A DNA stretch of 40,036 nt from UBA1367 sp040268355 (GTDB lineage Bacteria; Actinomycetota; Coriobacteriia; Coriobacteriales; Atopobiaceae). A program made the position numbers and the translations under genes. The DNA lies in NCBI GenBank assembly GCA_040268355.1, contig JAWRIT010000054.1:1-40036 (forward strand), given 5' to 3'. This document shows positions 1 to 8,069 of this stretch, one piece after another (positions within the stretch are counted from its first letter, which is position 1; every line of letters starts with the position of its first letter). The notes under the pieces were generated by a model, which did no database searches, was not told the origin of the DNA, and was given only the letters and a program-made list of their open reading frames with translations.

Positions 1-15
1 GCCGTCGATCCTAGC

Positions 16-1263
16 CTAGATGTCCTCGCGTACGAAGGGCATGCTCATGCAGCGCGGGCCGCCACGGCCACGCGACAGCTCTGCCGAGGGGATGACGAGC
101 AGGTCGAGGCCCTCCTTGTAGAGCACGTCGTTGGTGACGGAGTTGCGCTGGTAGACGCAGATCTTGCCCGGGGAGACGCACAGCGTGTTGGAGCCGTCGT
201 TCCACTGCTCGCGGGCCGCCGCCGTCGGGTCGCCGCCGCCGCAGGGGATCAGCTTGATCTCGTCGATGTCGAGCGCCTTGGCGAGCACGTGCTCGAGCGT
301 GTCGATCATCTCCTCGATCTTGACCTCGCCGGTCGCGTTACCCTTGGTGATCTTGAAGACCTGCAGGGTGCCCATGATGCCCGGGTGAATGGTGAACTTG
401 TCGTAGTCGATCTGCGTGAACACGGTGTCCAGGTGCATGAAGGCGCGAGACACCGGGATGTTGAACGCGTAGATGGTGTCGATCTCGGAGCCCTTGGATC
501 CCCAGAAGCAGTTCTGGGCGAGCTCGTCGATGGCAGCCGCCTGGGTGCGCTGCGAGATGCCGATGGCCAGCGTGTGGGCGTTGAGGTTCAGGACGTCGCC
601 ACCCTCCACGTGGTAGGTGGAGTCGCGCCGGTACCACAGCGGCACGCGCCGGTACTCGGGGTGATACTTGAAGATGAACTTGCCCAGCAGCGTCTCGCGG
701 TTGCGCGTGACGGAGTACATGTGATGCAGCATGACGCCCTTGCCCACCACGGCGAACGGGTCGCGGGTGAAGTAGGCGTTGGCCATCGGGTCGATGAGCA
801 GGTCGGTCTCGGTGTCCTGGTCCTGGCCGACAAGGTCGGTCAAAAGCGTGCTCGAAGCGGTGGGCAGGTCGACCTCGTTCTTGCGCAGGCCGGCGATGGT
901 CTTGTCCACGAACTCCTTGGTGTCACGGATCGAGTACAGGTACTCCTTGACGGCGGAGAGCATGTTCTTGCCGCGCAGGCCCGACTCGGCCAGCCACTGC
1001 TCGGTGTACTCCTCGCGTGCGCCCGGCTCGGCGTCCAGCGCCTCGGCGCAGAGCTTCTCAAGGTAGAGAACCTCGGCTCCCTCCTCGCGCAGGACCTCGG
1101 CGAAGCGATCGTGCTCCTGCTGGGCGACCTCCAGGAAGGGGATGTCGTCAAAGAGAAGTCGCTCGAGGTCGTCGGGTGCAAGGTTCAGCAGCTCCTCACC
1201 GGGACGGTGAAGCAGGACCTTCTTCAAAGGTCCGATCTCGCTGTGAACGTACAGTCCCTCCAT
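16..1263 (-). CDS. arcA: Arginine deiminase
   Basis: Cytoplasmic enzyme that hydrolyses L-arginine to citrulline and ammonia, the first step of the arginine deiminase pathway, which yields ATP and raises pH. The 415-residue product has the normal family length. It ends with the catalytic cysteine in RCMSMPF (Cys405), and shows FTRDPF (Asp168), HVEGGD (Glu220) and HLDT (His277), the expected guanidine-binding and catalytic residues. The ATG at 1263 is preferred over an upstream in-frame start because AAAGGAG (1275-1281) and GGAGGG lie just before it and homology begins with MEGLYVHSEIGPLKKVL. Partner genes for the next steps (ornithine carbamoyltransferase, carbamate kinase) are not in the window; they could lie beyond the left edge, downstream of this gene. 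The leader contains two hairpins. Identification is secure. Confidence 0.97.
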   Translation of the reverse strand: MEGLYVHSEIGPLKKVLLHRPGEELLNLAPDDLERLLFDDIPFLEVAQQEHDRFAEVLREEGAEVLYLEKLCAEALDAEPGAREEYTEQWLAESGLRGKNMLSAVKEYLYSIRDTKEFVDKTIAGLRKNEVDLPTASSTLLTDLVGQDQDTETDLLIDPMANAYFTRDPFAVVGKGVMLHHMYSVTRNRETLLGKFIFKYHPEYRRVPLWYRRDSTYHVEGGDVLNLNAHTLAIGISQRTQAAAIDELAQNCFWGSKGSEIDTIYAFNIPVSRAFMHLDTVFTQIDYDKFTIHPGIMGTLQVFKITKGNATGEVKIEEMIDTLEHVLAKALDIDEIKLIPCGGGDPTAAAREQWNDGSNTLCVSPGKICVYQRNSVTNDVLYKEGLDLLVIPSAELSRGRGGPRCMSMPFVREDI

Positions 1264-1282
1264 AGTGCCCTCCACTCCTTTC

Positions 1283-1356
1283 GTGCCGGCTCGTCCGGCA
1301 CTCGTACCAATAAATACCAGGGGGCCACACGGACCCAGGGGCCGCCACGGCGGCCC
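1283..1356 (-). promoter_or_regulatory. arcA leader with two hairpins
   Basis: Two perfect stem-loops lie between the arcA start and its candidate promoter. The first pairs GTGCCGG (1283-1289) with CCGGCAC (1295-1301) around a 5-base loop, immediately upstream of the ribosome binding site. The second pairs GGGCCGC (1339-1345) with GCGGCCC (1350-1356) around a CACG tetraloop. Neither is followed by a good T-run in the minus direction, so they look like mRNA structure (stability or access to the ribosome site) rather than terminators. The sequence between them includes AATAAATA, which loosely resembles the centre of an arginine-repressor box. Regulatory function is inferred. Confidence 0.4.
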
Positions 1357-1373
1357 ATCACTGATCAGGCACA

Positions 1374-1402
1374 ACTATATCCAATAGTTTTCCGCCAAGG
1401 AA
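1374..1402 (-). promoter_or_regulatory. Candidate arcA promoter
   Basis: On the minus strand a TATAGT -10 box (1374-1379) is preceded at 17 bases by TTCCTT (1397-1402), a weak -35. Transcription would begin near 1367 and give a leader of about 100 bases carrying both hairpins. The -10 is good and the -35 poor, so an activator may be needed; no clear CRP/FNR site was seen. Confidence 0.35.
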
Positions 1403-1835
1403 CACCGATGGCGCATCGTGGCGCTAACGGTAGAAATTGGGTTGTAAACGGTTGGGACCTGTGATCGACTGCTTCCCTTACTCGCTTCTCACCTGGTATT
1501 TCTTTAAGAAGCCCTGTTACTTGGCCAATGAGGGGGCCGAAGGCCCGCCGGGATCCGCACAATGTGAGATGCGGGTCGAGAGATATTCGTAACGCGTTTA
1601 GCTTGGTCACTTTATGCAATCTTTTCGCAAGAAGGGCCGAATGGTTCACAGATGGCGCAGCCGTCCGTGCGCACCAGCACCACAGACGGACGCACGGGCG
1701 TGGGCGCCGTGGGCACGGAGCCTTCCCCTCGCACCTGCGAAGCCCCAGGCGCACGATCGCGTCGAGCCTGCCGCGCACGCTCACCCACCGGTGGCAGACG
1801 AGCCTGCGCAGAAGGCTGTTTCGCCACAAGATACC
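1403..1835. other. Long intergenic stretch between arcA and ppk1
   Basis: About 430 bases separate the two divergent promoters. Several open frames cross it on both strands, but none has a ribosome binding site, a recognisable protein or consistent codon bias. I see no tRNA, riboswitch or convincing terminator. It may carry regulatory sites that cannot be identified by eye. Confidence 0.4.
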
Positions 1836-1844
1836 TGATAAAAT
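1836..1844 (+). promoter_or_regulatory. Extended -10 promoter of ppk1
   Basis: TGATAAAAT is an extended -10 element (TGn followed by TAAAAT) about 45 bases before the ppk1 start. The -35 region is poor, which is typical when the TGn extension is present. Similar TGn elements precede glgA and rnpB in this window. Confidence 0.5.
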
Positions 1845-1887
1845 ACGGTACTTAGACACCCATCTTCGTCACGGGGACACCACGCGC

Positions 1888-4599
1888 ATGGCCAAGAAGA
1901 AGAGTGACGGCAAGAAGGCGCGCAAGCGTCTGGCAAAGAAGCTCAAGAAGACCACCAAAATGCTGGCAGAGGCCACCGACTCCGAGGTCTCGCGCGAGGC
2001 GCTGCTGCGCCGGGCCGAGAAGCTCGAGCGCAAGCTCGAGAAGGCGCGCAAGGCGCATGGGCGGCTGCATGGAGAGCGCGACGAGGACGAAAGGGAGCGT
2101 CCGTTCGACTACACGCAGAACCGCGAGGTCAGCTGGCTGCGCTTTGACGACCGCGTGCTCGACGAGGCCTTTGACGAGACGGTCCCTCTGTTCGAGCGCC
2201 TGAAGTTCGTCTCCATCTTTGGCAGCAACCTCGACGAGTGGTTCATGGTGCGGATCGGCGGCCTCTCCGACCTGGCCTTGCTCAAGCACCAGCCACGTGA
2301 CAGCCGTTCGGGCGAGACGCCCGCCGAGCAGATCGAGAACGTCTTGGGGGTGCTTCCCTCCCTCATCGAGCGGCAGGGGCAAATCTTCTCGGACATCGAG
2401 GCGAGCCTTGCTGACGCTGGTCTCACGCGCGTGGCGGCAGAAGACCTCACTGACGCCGACCTCAACCGCATCGCCCAGTTCTTTGACACGCGCATCGCGC
2501 CCATCATCTCGCCGATGATCATCGACCCGCGCCATCCCTTCCCCAACCTCAAGAACGGGCGGCTCTATGTGGCCTGCTCGCTCGACGGGCCCGAGGAGAC
2601 CGGCGTGCTCGGCATCGTCGAGGTCCCCCACAGCATGGATCGCGTCGTGCCGCTCACCTCGACCGCAGAGAACTACCGGTACCTGCTGCTGGAGGACCTG
2701 CTGCTCTTCCGGCTGGGAGACTGCTTTGGGGACTACTCCCCCACCCGCTCGGCCATCATCCGCGTCACGCGCAACGCCGACATCGACCCCGACGGCGAGG
2801 GCGTCGAGGAGGACGAGGACTACCGTCAGCACATGCGCCAGATCCTGCGCGAGCGTCTGCGTCTGCAGGCCGTCCGTCTCGAGGTGTGCGGGTCGCTTCC
2901 CGCGGCGCTCGAGACCTTCCTTGCCAGCTCCATGCACCTCACGCCCAACCGGGTGTCCCACACCGACATGCCGCTCGACCTGGGCTACGTCTATGGCCTC
3001 GAGGAGCACATCCCCGCCCCGGCGCGCGCCCAGCTGCTCTTCGAGCCCTTCGAGCCCCAGCTCTCCTTCCTGGTCGATCCCACGCGTCCCATGCTCGAGC
3101 AGGTCCAGGACCACGACATCCTGCTCTGCTACCCCTACGAGAGCATGAGCCCGCTGCTGCAGCTGCTGCGCGAGGCGTCCGCAGACGACGCCTGCATCTC
3201 CATCAAGGTGACCCTCTACCGCGTGGACAAGCAGTCCAAGCTGTGCGAGAGCCTGATCGCCGCCGTCGAGAGAGGCACGGAGGTCACCGTGCTCATGGAG
3301 CTGCGCGCCCGCTTCGACGAGGAGAACAACATCGCCTGGGCCGGACGGCTCGAGGACGCGGGCTGCACCGTCATCTATGGGTCCGAGGGCTTCAAGGTGC
3401 ATTCCAAGATCTGCCAGATCACCTACCACGACCAGGGGCGCATCCGTCGCATCACCTGCCTGGGCACGGGCAACTTCAACGAGAAGACCGCCCGGCTCTA
3501 CTCCGACTTCATGCTCCTCACGGCGCACGAGGGCATCGGCGAGGACGGCAGCACCTTCTTCCGCAACCTGTCGCTGGGCAACCTCCGAGGAACCTACCAG
3601 CATCTCGGCGTCGCCCCAGCCGGGCTGAAGCCGATGGTCATGCGCGGGCTCAACCGGGAGATCGAGCGGGCGCGTGCGGGCGAGGACGCCCAGGTCTTCA
3701 TGAAGATGAACTCGCTCACCGACCGCGACGTCATCGACAAGATCGCGGAGGCCTGCCAGGCCGGCGTGCGCGTGATCATGATCGTGCGCGGCATCTGCTG
3801 CATCCGGGCGGGCGTGGAGAGCCACACCGAGGGCCTCATGGTGCGCCAGATCGTCGGCCGCTTCCTGGAGCACACCCGCATCTACGCCTTTGGCTCCTTG
3901 GCGGACACCATCTACCTCTCCAGCGCCGACATGATGACGCGCAACACCGAGCATCGCGTGGAGATCGCCTACCCGGTGCTCGACGACCGCTGCCGTCGGC
4001 TGGTGGTCCAGTTCGTCAACATCCAGTTGGCGGATAACGTCAAGGCGCGCCAGCTCACCCAGGACGGCACCTGGGAGCCGGTCGTACCGGGCGAGGGCGA
4101 GCCCGCCATCAACGCCCAGGAGCTGCTGCTTGCGCTTGCATACCTGCGGGCGGGCGGCGAGCTTGCGGGGGCGGGAGAGCCGCCGCTCTCCGACGCCATC
4201 CTGGCAGAGCTGCCCACCGAGCAGCTGGACCGTTTGGCCTCGCTGCCTGACGCCGCCCAACTTGCGGAGGAGTCGGCGGCGGCCCAGGACGGGGCGGAAC
4301 TGCCAGCACACGGGGACGTGCCAGTGGCCGAGGGGTTCGGGGCGCAGGAGGCGGAGCTTGCGGCGCAGGCGGAACCGCAGACGGTCGCGGGACCGCGGGC
4401 GGAGGAGCCCGACGAGGTGGAAACGGACGAGGACGCCGAAGACGGCACCTGGCAGGAAGTCGTACCATCAGGTGGCCCCCTCGAACTGCGCTCCCCCGGC
4501 AGGTTCGCCGTGGCCTTCCGGCTCATTGGCATGGGGTTGCGCGAGCTCTTCACCGGCCGCATCTCACGGGAGGCCAGACGGGGCGGCGGGGACAGGTAG
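1888..4599 (+). CDS. ppk1: Polyphosphate kinase PPK1 with N- and C-terminal extensions
   Basis: Reversibly transfers the terminal phosphate of ATP to inorganic polyphosphate. The 903-residue product is about 200 longer than the usual 690-720. The PPK1 core starts at NREVSWL (residue 78) and runs to about residue 750, with the phospho-accepting histidine in FKVHSKIC (His505) and the second conserved histidine in FLEHTRIYAF (His662), equivalent to His435 and His592 of the E. coli enzyme. The first 75 residues are Lys/Arg/Glu-rich and probably helical or coiled coil. Residues 750-903 are acidic and alanine-rich, then end in a basic amphipathic segment. DGTWxxVVP occurs twice (residues 726 and 852), suggesting an internal partial duplication. 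The ATG at 1888 fits the promoter at 1836-1844, although its ribosome binding site is weak. No exopolyphosphatase gene is adjacent. Confidence 0.95.
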   Translation: MAKKKSDGKKARKRLAKKLKKTTKMLAEATDSEVSREALLRRAEKLERKLEKARKAHGRLHGERDEDERERPFDYTQNREVSWLRFDDRVLDEAFDETVPLFERLKFVSIFGSNLDEWFMVRIGGLSDLALLKHQPRDSRSGETPAEQIENVLGVLPSLIERQGQIFSDIEASLADAGLTRVAAEDLTDADLNRIAQFFDTRIAPIISPMIIDPRHPFPNLKNGRLYVACSLDGPEETGVLGIVEVPHSMDRVVPLTSTAENYRYLLLEDLLLFRLGDCFGDYSPTRSAIIRVTRNADIDPDGEGVEEDEDYRQHMRQILRERLRLQAVRLEVCGSLPAALETFLASSMHLTPNRVSHTDMPLDLGYVYGLEEHIPAPARAQLLFEPFEPQLSFLVDPTRPMLEQVQDHDILLCYPYESMSPLLQLLREASADDACISIKVTLYRVDKQSKLCESLIAAVERGTEVTVLMELRARFDEENNIAWAGRLEDAGCTVIYGSEGFKVHSKICQITYHDQGRIRRITCLGTGNFNEKTARLYSDFMLLTAHEGIGEDGSTFFRNLSLGNLRGTYQHLGVAPAGLKPMVMRGLNREIERARAGEDAQVFMKMNSLTDRDVIDKIAEACQAGVRVIMIVRGICCIRAGVESHTEGLMVRQIVGRFLEHTRIYAFGSLADTIYLSSADMMTRNTEHRVEIAYPVLDDRCRRLVVQFVNIQLADNVKARQLTQDGTWEPVVPGEGEPAINAQELLLALAYLRAGGELAGAGEPPLSDAILAELPTEQLDRLASLPDAAQLAEESAAAQDGAELPAHGDVPVAEGFGAQEAELAAQAEPQTVAGPRAEEPDEVETDEDAEDGTWQEVVPSGGPLELRSPGRFAVAFRLIGMGLRELFTGRISREARRGGGDR

Positions 4600-4716
4600 G
4601 CGTATCGGCGCACGAACCGAGACCCTTGACTGCGGACAGGGCATCCCTGGGCACGAAGCGACATGGGCAGCGCGCACGACAGAACACAGACGGCGCACGG
4701 CAAGGATAGGACGCAC

Positions 4717-6051
4717 GTGGCAGAAGAAGAACAGATCACGCTCACCATCGAGCGCATGGGCTATGGGCCAGAGGCCATCGCCCACACCCAGGACGGCAAA
4801 ACCATCTTCGTCTCGGGAGGCGTTCCAGACGACGTCGTCAGGGCAAAGATCAGCTCAGTGGGCGCCTCCTTCTCCCGTGCCGAGGTGGTCGAGGTGCTCG
4901 AGCCGTCCCCGGAGCGCGTGCGCCCCGCATGCCCCTTTGTGGACGTCTGCGGCGGCTGCCCCTGGGCGGCGCTCTCGCGCGGCGCGCAGCTCGCCGCCAA
5001 GCGCGCCAACGTCGTCGACGCGCTCGTGCGGATCGGCCATCTGGATGCCGCCCGCGCGGAGGAGCTGGTGGACCCCTGCGAGCGTCCGAGTGACGACTGG
5101 GGCTACCGGAACAAGGTCGAGCTGGGCGTCTCGCGGGCAGGAGGGCGCACGGTCATCGGCATGCACGCCCGTACCAGCTCCGACCTCATCAAGGTGGATG
5201 CCTGCCCCCTCTTTGACGACCGACGTGGCAAGGTGATAAAGGCGGTATCCGGGGCACTCTCGTACCTCTCGAACCGCTTCGACCTGGGCATCGAGCGCTT
5301 GAGCATCCGCGCCTCCCGCCGCACCCGCGACGTGGAAGTGGCCCTCTGGACCGAGACGGGACCCTTCCCGCGCGCGCAGGTGGCCAAGGTGCTGCAGGAC
5401 GCCACCAAGACGAGCTCGATCGTGCGGGTACTCACCAAGGGCCCGCGCAAGGCACGTCGCGTCTCGGGCGTCGAGCGCCTCTCGGGCAAGGGCTTCTGGG
5501 AGGAGCTGGTGGGAGACGAGCGCATGGCCCTTTCGGCACCGTCGTTTTTCCAGGTCAACACTCGTGGTGCCGAGCGCCTGGTGCAGCTCGTGATCGAGGG
5601 GCTCGCCCTTGACGCGGACGACGAGGCCATGGACCTCTACTGCGGGGCGGGCACCTTCACCCTGCCGCTCGCACGGCGCGTGGGCTTCGTCTCTGCCGTG
5701 GAGAGCTATGGGCCTGCCGTGCGTGACCTGCGCCGCAACCTCGAGCGTGCCCGCCTCGACAACGTCGACGCAATCGGCGGAGACGCCGGACGGGAGTTCC
5801 CGGACACCGACGCCGACGTCATCGTGGTCGATCCTCCGCGTGCGGGCCTTTCCGAGGATGTCGTGGCACGGCTCTGCGAGCAGCCGGCACGTGCGATCGC
5901 CTACGTGAGCTGTGACCCCGCAACCCTCGCACGCGACCTCGCGCGCTTCGAGACAAAGGGGGTCTTCTTTCCCGTGTCAGTCACGCCGGTCGACCTCTTC
6001 CCCCAGACCTTCCACGTCGAGACGGTAGTTCTGATGACAAGGAACTCGTAA
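4717..6051 (+). CDS. rlmD: RNA uracil-5-methyltransferase, RumA/RlmD family
   Basis: SAM-dependent enzyme that methylates C5 of a uridine in 23S rRNA (or in tRNA, in some relatives). The 444-residue product has an N-terminal TRAM domain (about 5-60), an iron-sulfur cysteine set (Cys72, Cys78, Cys81, Cys163), a SAM-binding motif DLYCGAGTF near residue 309, VDPPRAG, and the catalytic cysteine in YVSCDPATL (Cys399). The GTG at 4717 is preferred over an ATG at 4663 because AAGGATAGG (4702-4710) precedes it and homology starts there. The exact target cannot be read from the sequence, so the symbol is provisional. The last codons (GTA GTT CTG ATG ACA AGG AAC TCG TAA) are more AT-rich than the rest, and a diverged second copy of the gene's 3' end lies at 8849-9019. 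Confidence 0.9.
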   Translation: MAEEEQITLTIERMGYGPEAIAHTQDGKTIFVSGGVPDDVVRAKISSVGASFSRAEVVEVLEPSPERVRPACPFVDVCGGCPWAALSRGAQLAAKRANVVDALVRIGHLDAARAEELVDPCERPSDDWGYRNKVELGVSRAGGRTVIGMHARTSSDLIKVDACPLFDDRRGKVIKAVSGALSYLSNRFDLGIERLSIRASRRTRDVEVALWTETGPFPRAQVAKVLQDATKTSSIVRVLTKGPRKARRVSGVERLSGKGFWEELVGDERMALSAPSFFQVNTRGAERLVQLVIEGLALDADDEAMDLYCGAGTFTLPLARRVGFVSAVESYGPAVRDLRRNLERARLDNVDAIGGDAGREFPDTDADVIVVDPPRAGLSEDVVARLCEQPARAIAYVSCDPATLARDLARFETKGVFFPVSVTPVDLFPQTFHVETVVLMTRNS

Positions 6052-6084
6052 CAGAGGCCAAAAAGGCTTGAAACGTGATTTGGT

Positions 6085-6651
6085 ATGAATCGATTGAACG
6101 CTGCAAATGCTATTACTTCAAGTAGGATAGCGTTTGCTTTGCTGATTCTGCTTGTTCCGGTTTTCTCTATTCCGTTCTATGTTTTTTATTTCTTAGGCGC
6201 TGCCACTGATGTGGCAGATGGGATCACAGCGAGAAAGTTGAATCAGGAGTCGTCTTTTGGGGCAACGCTGGATACTGTTGCGGATCTGATATTCGTCATC
6301 GTTGTCTTTGTAAGAATCGTCATGAACGTAACGATTCCTGCATGGCTATGGATATGGGCAGCGGTTATTGTACTGATAAAGCTGATCAATCTCATATCAG
6401 GATTTGTAGTCTGCCACAGATTTGTGGCTGTTCACTCGATCATGAATAAGATAACTGGCGGAATCTTGTTTTGTTTGCCACACTTTATTGATCTTACTCT
6501 ACCGCAGCAAGTGATGCACGCTTTATGCATCATCACAGGTGCAGCAGCGACATTTGCTGCGATTCAGGAGGGATACTGTATCAGGGCGGGAAAAGAACAG
6601 TCTGACACGCTGGAATTTAGCGGGAGACCATTTCATGCCTCAAATGAATAA
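6085..6651 (+). CDS. CDP-alcohol phosphatidyltransferase family membrane protein
   Basis: Integral membrane enzyme family that displaces CMP from a CDP-alcohol to make phospholipids such as phosphatidylglycerol phosphate. The 188-residue product carries the complete signature DxxDGxxARx8Gx3Dx3D, from DVADGITAR to DTVAD, whose aspartates bind metal. Several hydrophobic segments follow, consistent with about five or six membrane helices. The substrate alcohol cannot be deduced. Codon use is AT-rich and unlike its chromosomal neighbours, which suggests transfer from a low-GC donor. The downstream gene overlaps its end by 17 bases, implying co-transcription. The ribosome binding site is weak, so the start is less certain than the family. 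Confidence 0.85.
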   Translation: MNRLNAANAITSSRIAFALLILLVPVFSIPFYVFYFLGAATDVADGITARKLNQESSFGATLDTVADLIFVIVVFVRIVMNVTIPAWLWIWAAVIVLIKLINLISGFVVCHRFVAVHSIMNKITGGILFCLPHFIDLTLPQQVMHALCIITGAAATFAAIQEGYCIRAGKEQSDTLEFSGRPFHASNE

Positions 6652-7102
6652 AAGCGGCAAGTTTATATTTGGGAAATCTGTTATTAGAGAACGCGGAGAA
6701 TTGCAGTTCCCGGAACAAGCTGTCCATGAATACAGTATCGCTGCTGAGGGAAAGGTTTATCTAATCACTGGAAGTAAAAGCACGGGAGGGTTTTGCGTAA
6801 CAAGAAAAGCATTGCTCGAACCATCCAAGCTCGGGCATATTCTATTGGACATTCCGGAACTCAGTCACTATTCCTCGCAACAAGGGATGTTTATACGGTA
6901 TAAAGGACGTTCTTATACATGGATAGACGTATCAAAGGACGGGAGAATCCAACTGACAGATCAGATGATGTCATTTCTGGAAATCGAGCCGGGAATGTCC
7001 CTGCTTTCCATTCGAAGCAGTGATATTGCGTTTACAATGGGCGCTTACGGGCGACTGGTTGAAGAATCCATGAAGCACGAACGGGAGATTCCTCTATACT
7101 AA
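6635..7102 (+). CDS. Double AbrB/SpoVT-like protein
   Basis: A 155-residue protein starting MPQMNKSGKFIFGKS. The ATG at 6635 is chosen because GGGAG (6622-6626) lies 8 bases before it; a longer reading frame upstream lacks a good site. It appears to contain two swapped-hairpin AbrB-like halves: GELQFPEQAV..VYLITGSKSTGGF in the first, and GRIQLTDQMMSFLEIEPGMSLL followed by IRSSDIAFTMG in the second. From memory, proteins of this kind sit beside CDP-alcohol phosphatidyltransferase genes in clostridia and relatives, so the pair probably moved together. It may be a transcription regulator of the pair, but DNA binding is inferred only. Confidence 0.65.
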   Translation: MPQMNKSGKFIFGKSVIRERGELQFPEQAVHEYSIAAEGKVYLITGSKSTGGFCVTRKALLEPSKLGHILLDIPELSHYSSQQGMFIRYKGRSYTWIDVSKDGRIQLTDQMMSFLEIEPGMSLLSIRSSDIAFTMGAYGRLVEESMKHEREIPLY

Positions 7103-7438
7103 ATGCTTCAAATTCAAGGTTATCGACCTATTCCCGTGAACGGACAAAAGCCCAAAACCGGTTGGCTTGTTCCTAAACGGCATTGGGAGGACGACCAAAA
7201 CGGCAAAATCGTTGATATGTTCCTTTGGCCGATTGGGCGAGCGGTCGTGAGTATTACTTATCTAAATCGTTTCCTCGTGCCACGTGAAGACCATAGCTCT
7301 GATGACAAGAAGAGACCTTTGAAAAAAGACGGATATGCCGGTGAATACTCCACCGGCAACCGGTCAACCGCCTCAGGAGGATCGAGGGCAACCGTTCTGC
7401 GCCGCCTTACCAAAGGCTGGATTATGATCAAAATATGA
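7103..7438 (+). CDS. Unrecognised ORF, possibly a gene fragment
   Basis: An open frame of 111 codons begins with ATG directly after the stop of the AbrB-like gene. The product (MLQIQGYRPIPVNGQ...) matches no family I recognise. It is Lys/Arg/Gly/Ser-rich toward its end and has no membrane segment or known motif. A hairpin (GCCGGTG 7337-7343 with CACCGGC 7351-7357) lies within it. It may be decayed sequence left by rearrangement rather than a working gene. No ribosome binding site of its own is clear, so translation would rely on coupling. Confidence 0.3.
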   Translation: MLQIQGYRPIPVNGQKPKTGWLVPKRHWEDDQNGKIVDMFLWPIGRAVVSITYLNRFLVPREDHSSDDKKRPLKKDGYAGEYSTGNRSTASGGSRATVLRRLTKGWIMIKI

Positions 7439-7556
7439 TATGGTTTGACTGCTAGATCAGACATCAGGAGTTGCCGTAGTGGGTCAGCCGTTGGGGGATC
7501 TTGAGCCTTCGAGCGAGGTGCTGGAGCGGCACTTGAGGCTTGCATGAGGTGATGAA

Positions 7557-8015
7557 ATGAAGCTGAAGAATCCCATGCTGGTGGTATCGGACATAGATGC
7601 ATCGGCTGAGTTCTATAAAAAGGTTCTCGGGCTTCATGTCGTTATGGATTTTGGGGCAAACAAAACACTCGCGGGAGGCCTGGCTTTACAGTCGGTTGAA
7701 ACGTACCGAGAGTTCATCGGCAGGAACGACATTGTCTTCGGTGGCAACAACTTTGAAATCTACTTTGAAGAAGACGATTTTGATGCCTTTGTCACCAAGC
7801 TGAGAGCGCATGCCGTTGAGCTTGTCTGCCCAATTACAGAGCACTCATGGGGACAGCGTGTCGTTCGCTTCTATGATCCCGATAGGCATGTTGTCGAAGT
7901 CGGAGAAAGCATGGGCATGGTATGCAGGCGCTTTATGAAAAGCGGAATGTCGCCAAGGCAGGTGGCGGATCGCATGGACGTGCCAATGGAGTTTGTGGCT
8001 GCTTGTATGCGCTGA
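7557..8015 (+). CDS. VOC superfamily (glyoxalase/bleomycin-resistance-like) protein
   Basis: A 152-residue protein with the vicinal oxygen chelate fold signature: an opening NPMLVVSDIDASAEFYKKVL strand-helix and a closing FYDPDRHVVEVGESM strand with the usual metal-side glutamate. The family covers metal-dependent lyases, dioxygenases and drug-binding resistance proteins; the substrate cannot be assigned. The last 25 residues (SPRQVADRMDVPMEFV) resemble a small helical tail. GAGGTGAT (7546-7553) is a good ribosome binding site for the ATG at 7557. Composition is intermediate (about 50% GC). Confidence 0.8.
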   Translation: MKLKNPMLVVSDIDASAEFYKKVLGLHVVMDFGANKTLAGGLALQSVETYREFIGRNDIVFGGNNFEIYFEEDDFDAFVTKLRAHAVELVCPITEHSWGQRVVRFYDPDRHVVEVGESMGMVCRRFMKSGMSPRQVADRMDVPMEFVAACMR

Positions 8016-8069
8016 TCTCCGTATTGTGGCCGAACGCAAGGGTGGCTTATAGCTAGGAAGTGAATCATT

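Noticed and set aside
1852..4311. Long minus-strand open frame opposite ppk1.
   Set aside because: The composition is that of reversed PPK1 codons, with no ribosome site and no family; the plus-strand gene is certain.
7337..7357. GCCGGTG/CACCGGC hairpin as a terminator.
   Set aside because: It has no T-run on either side and lies inside an open frame.
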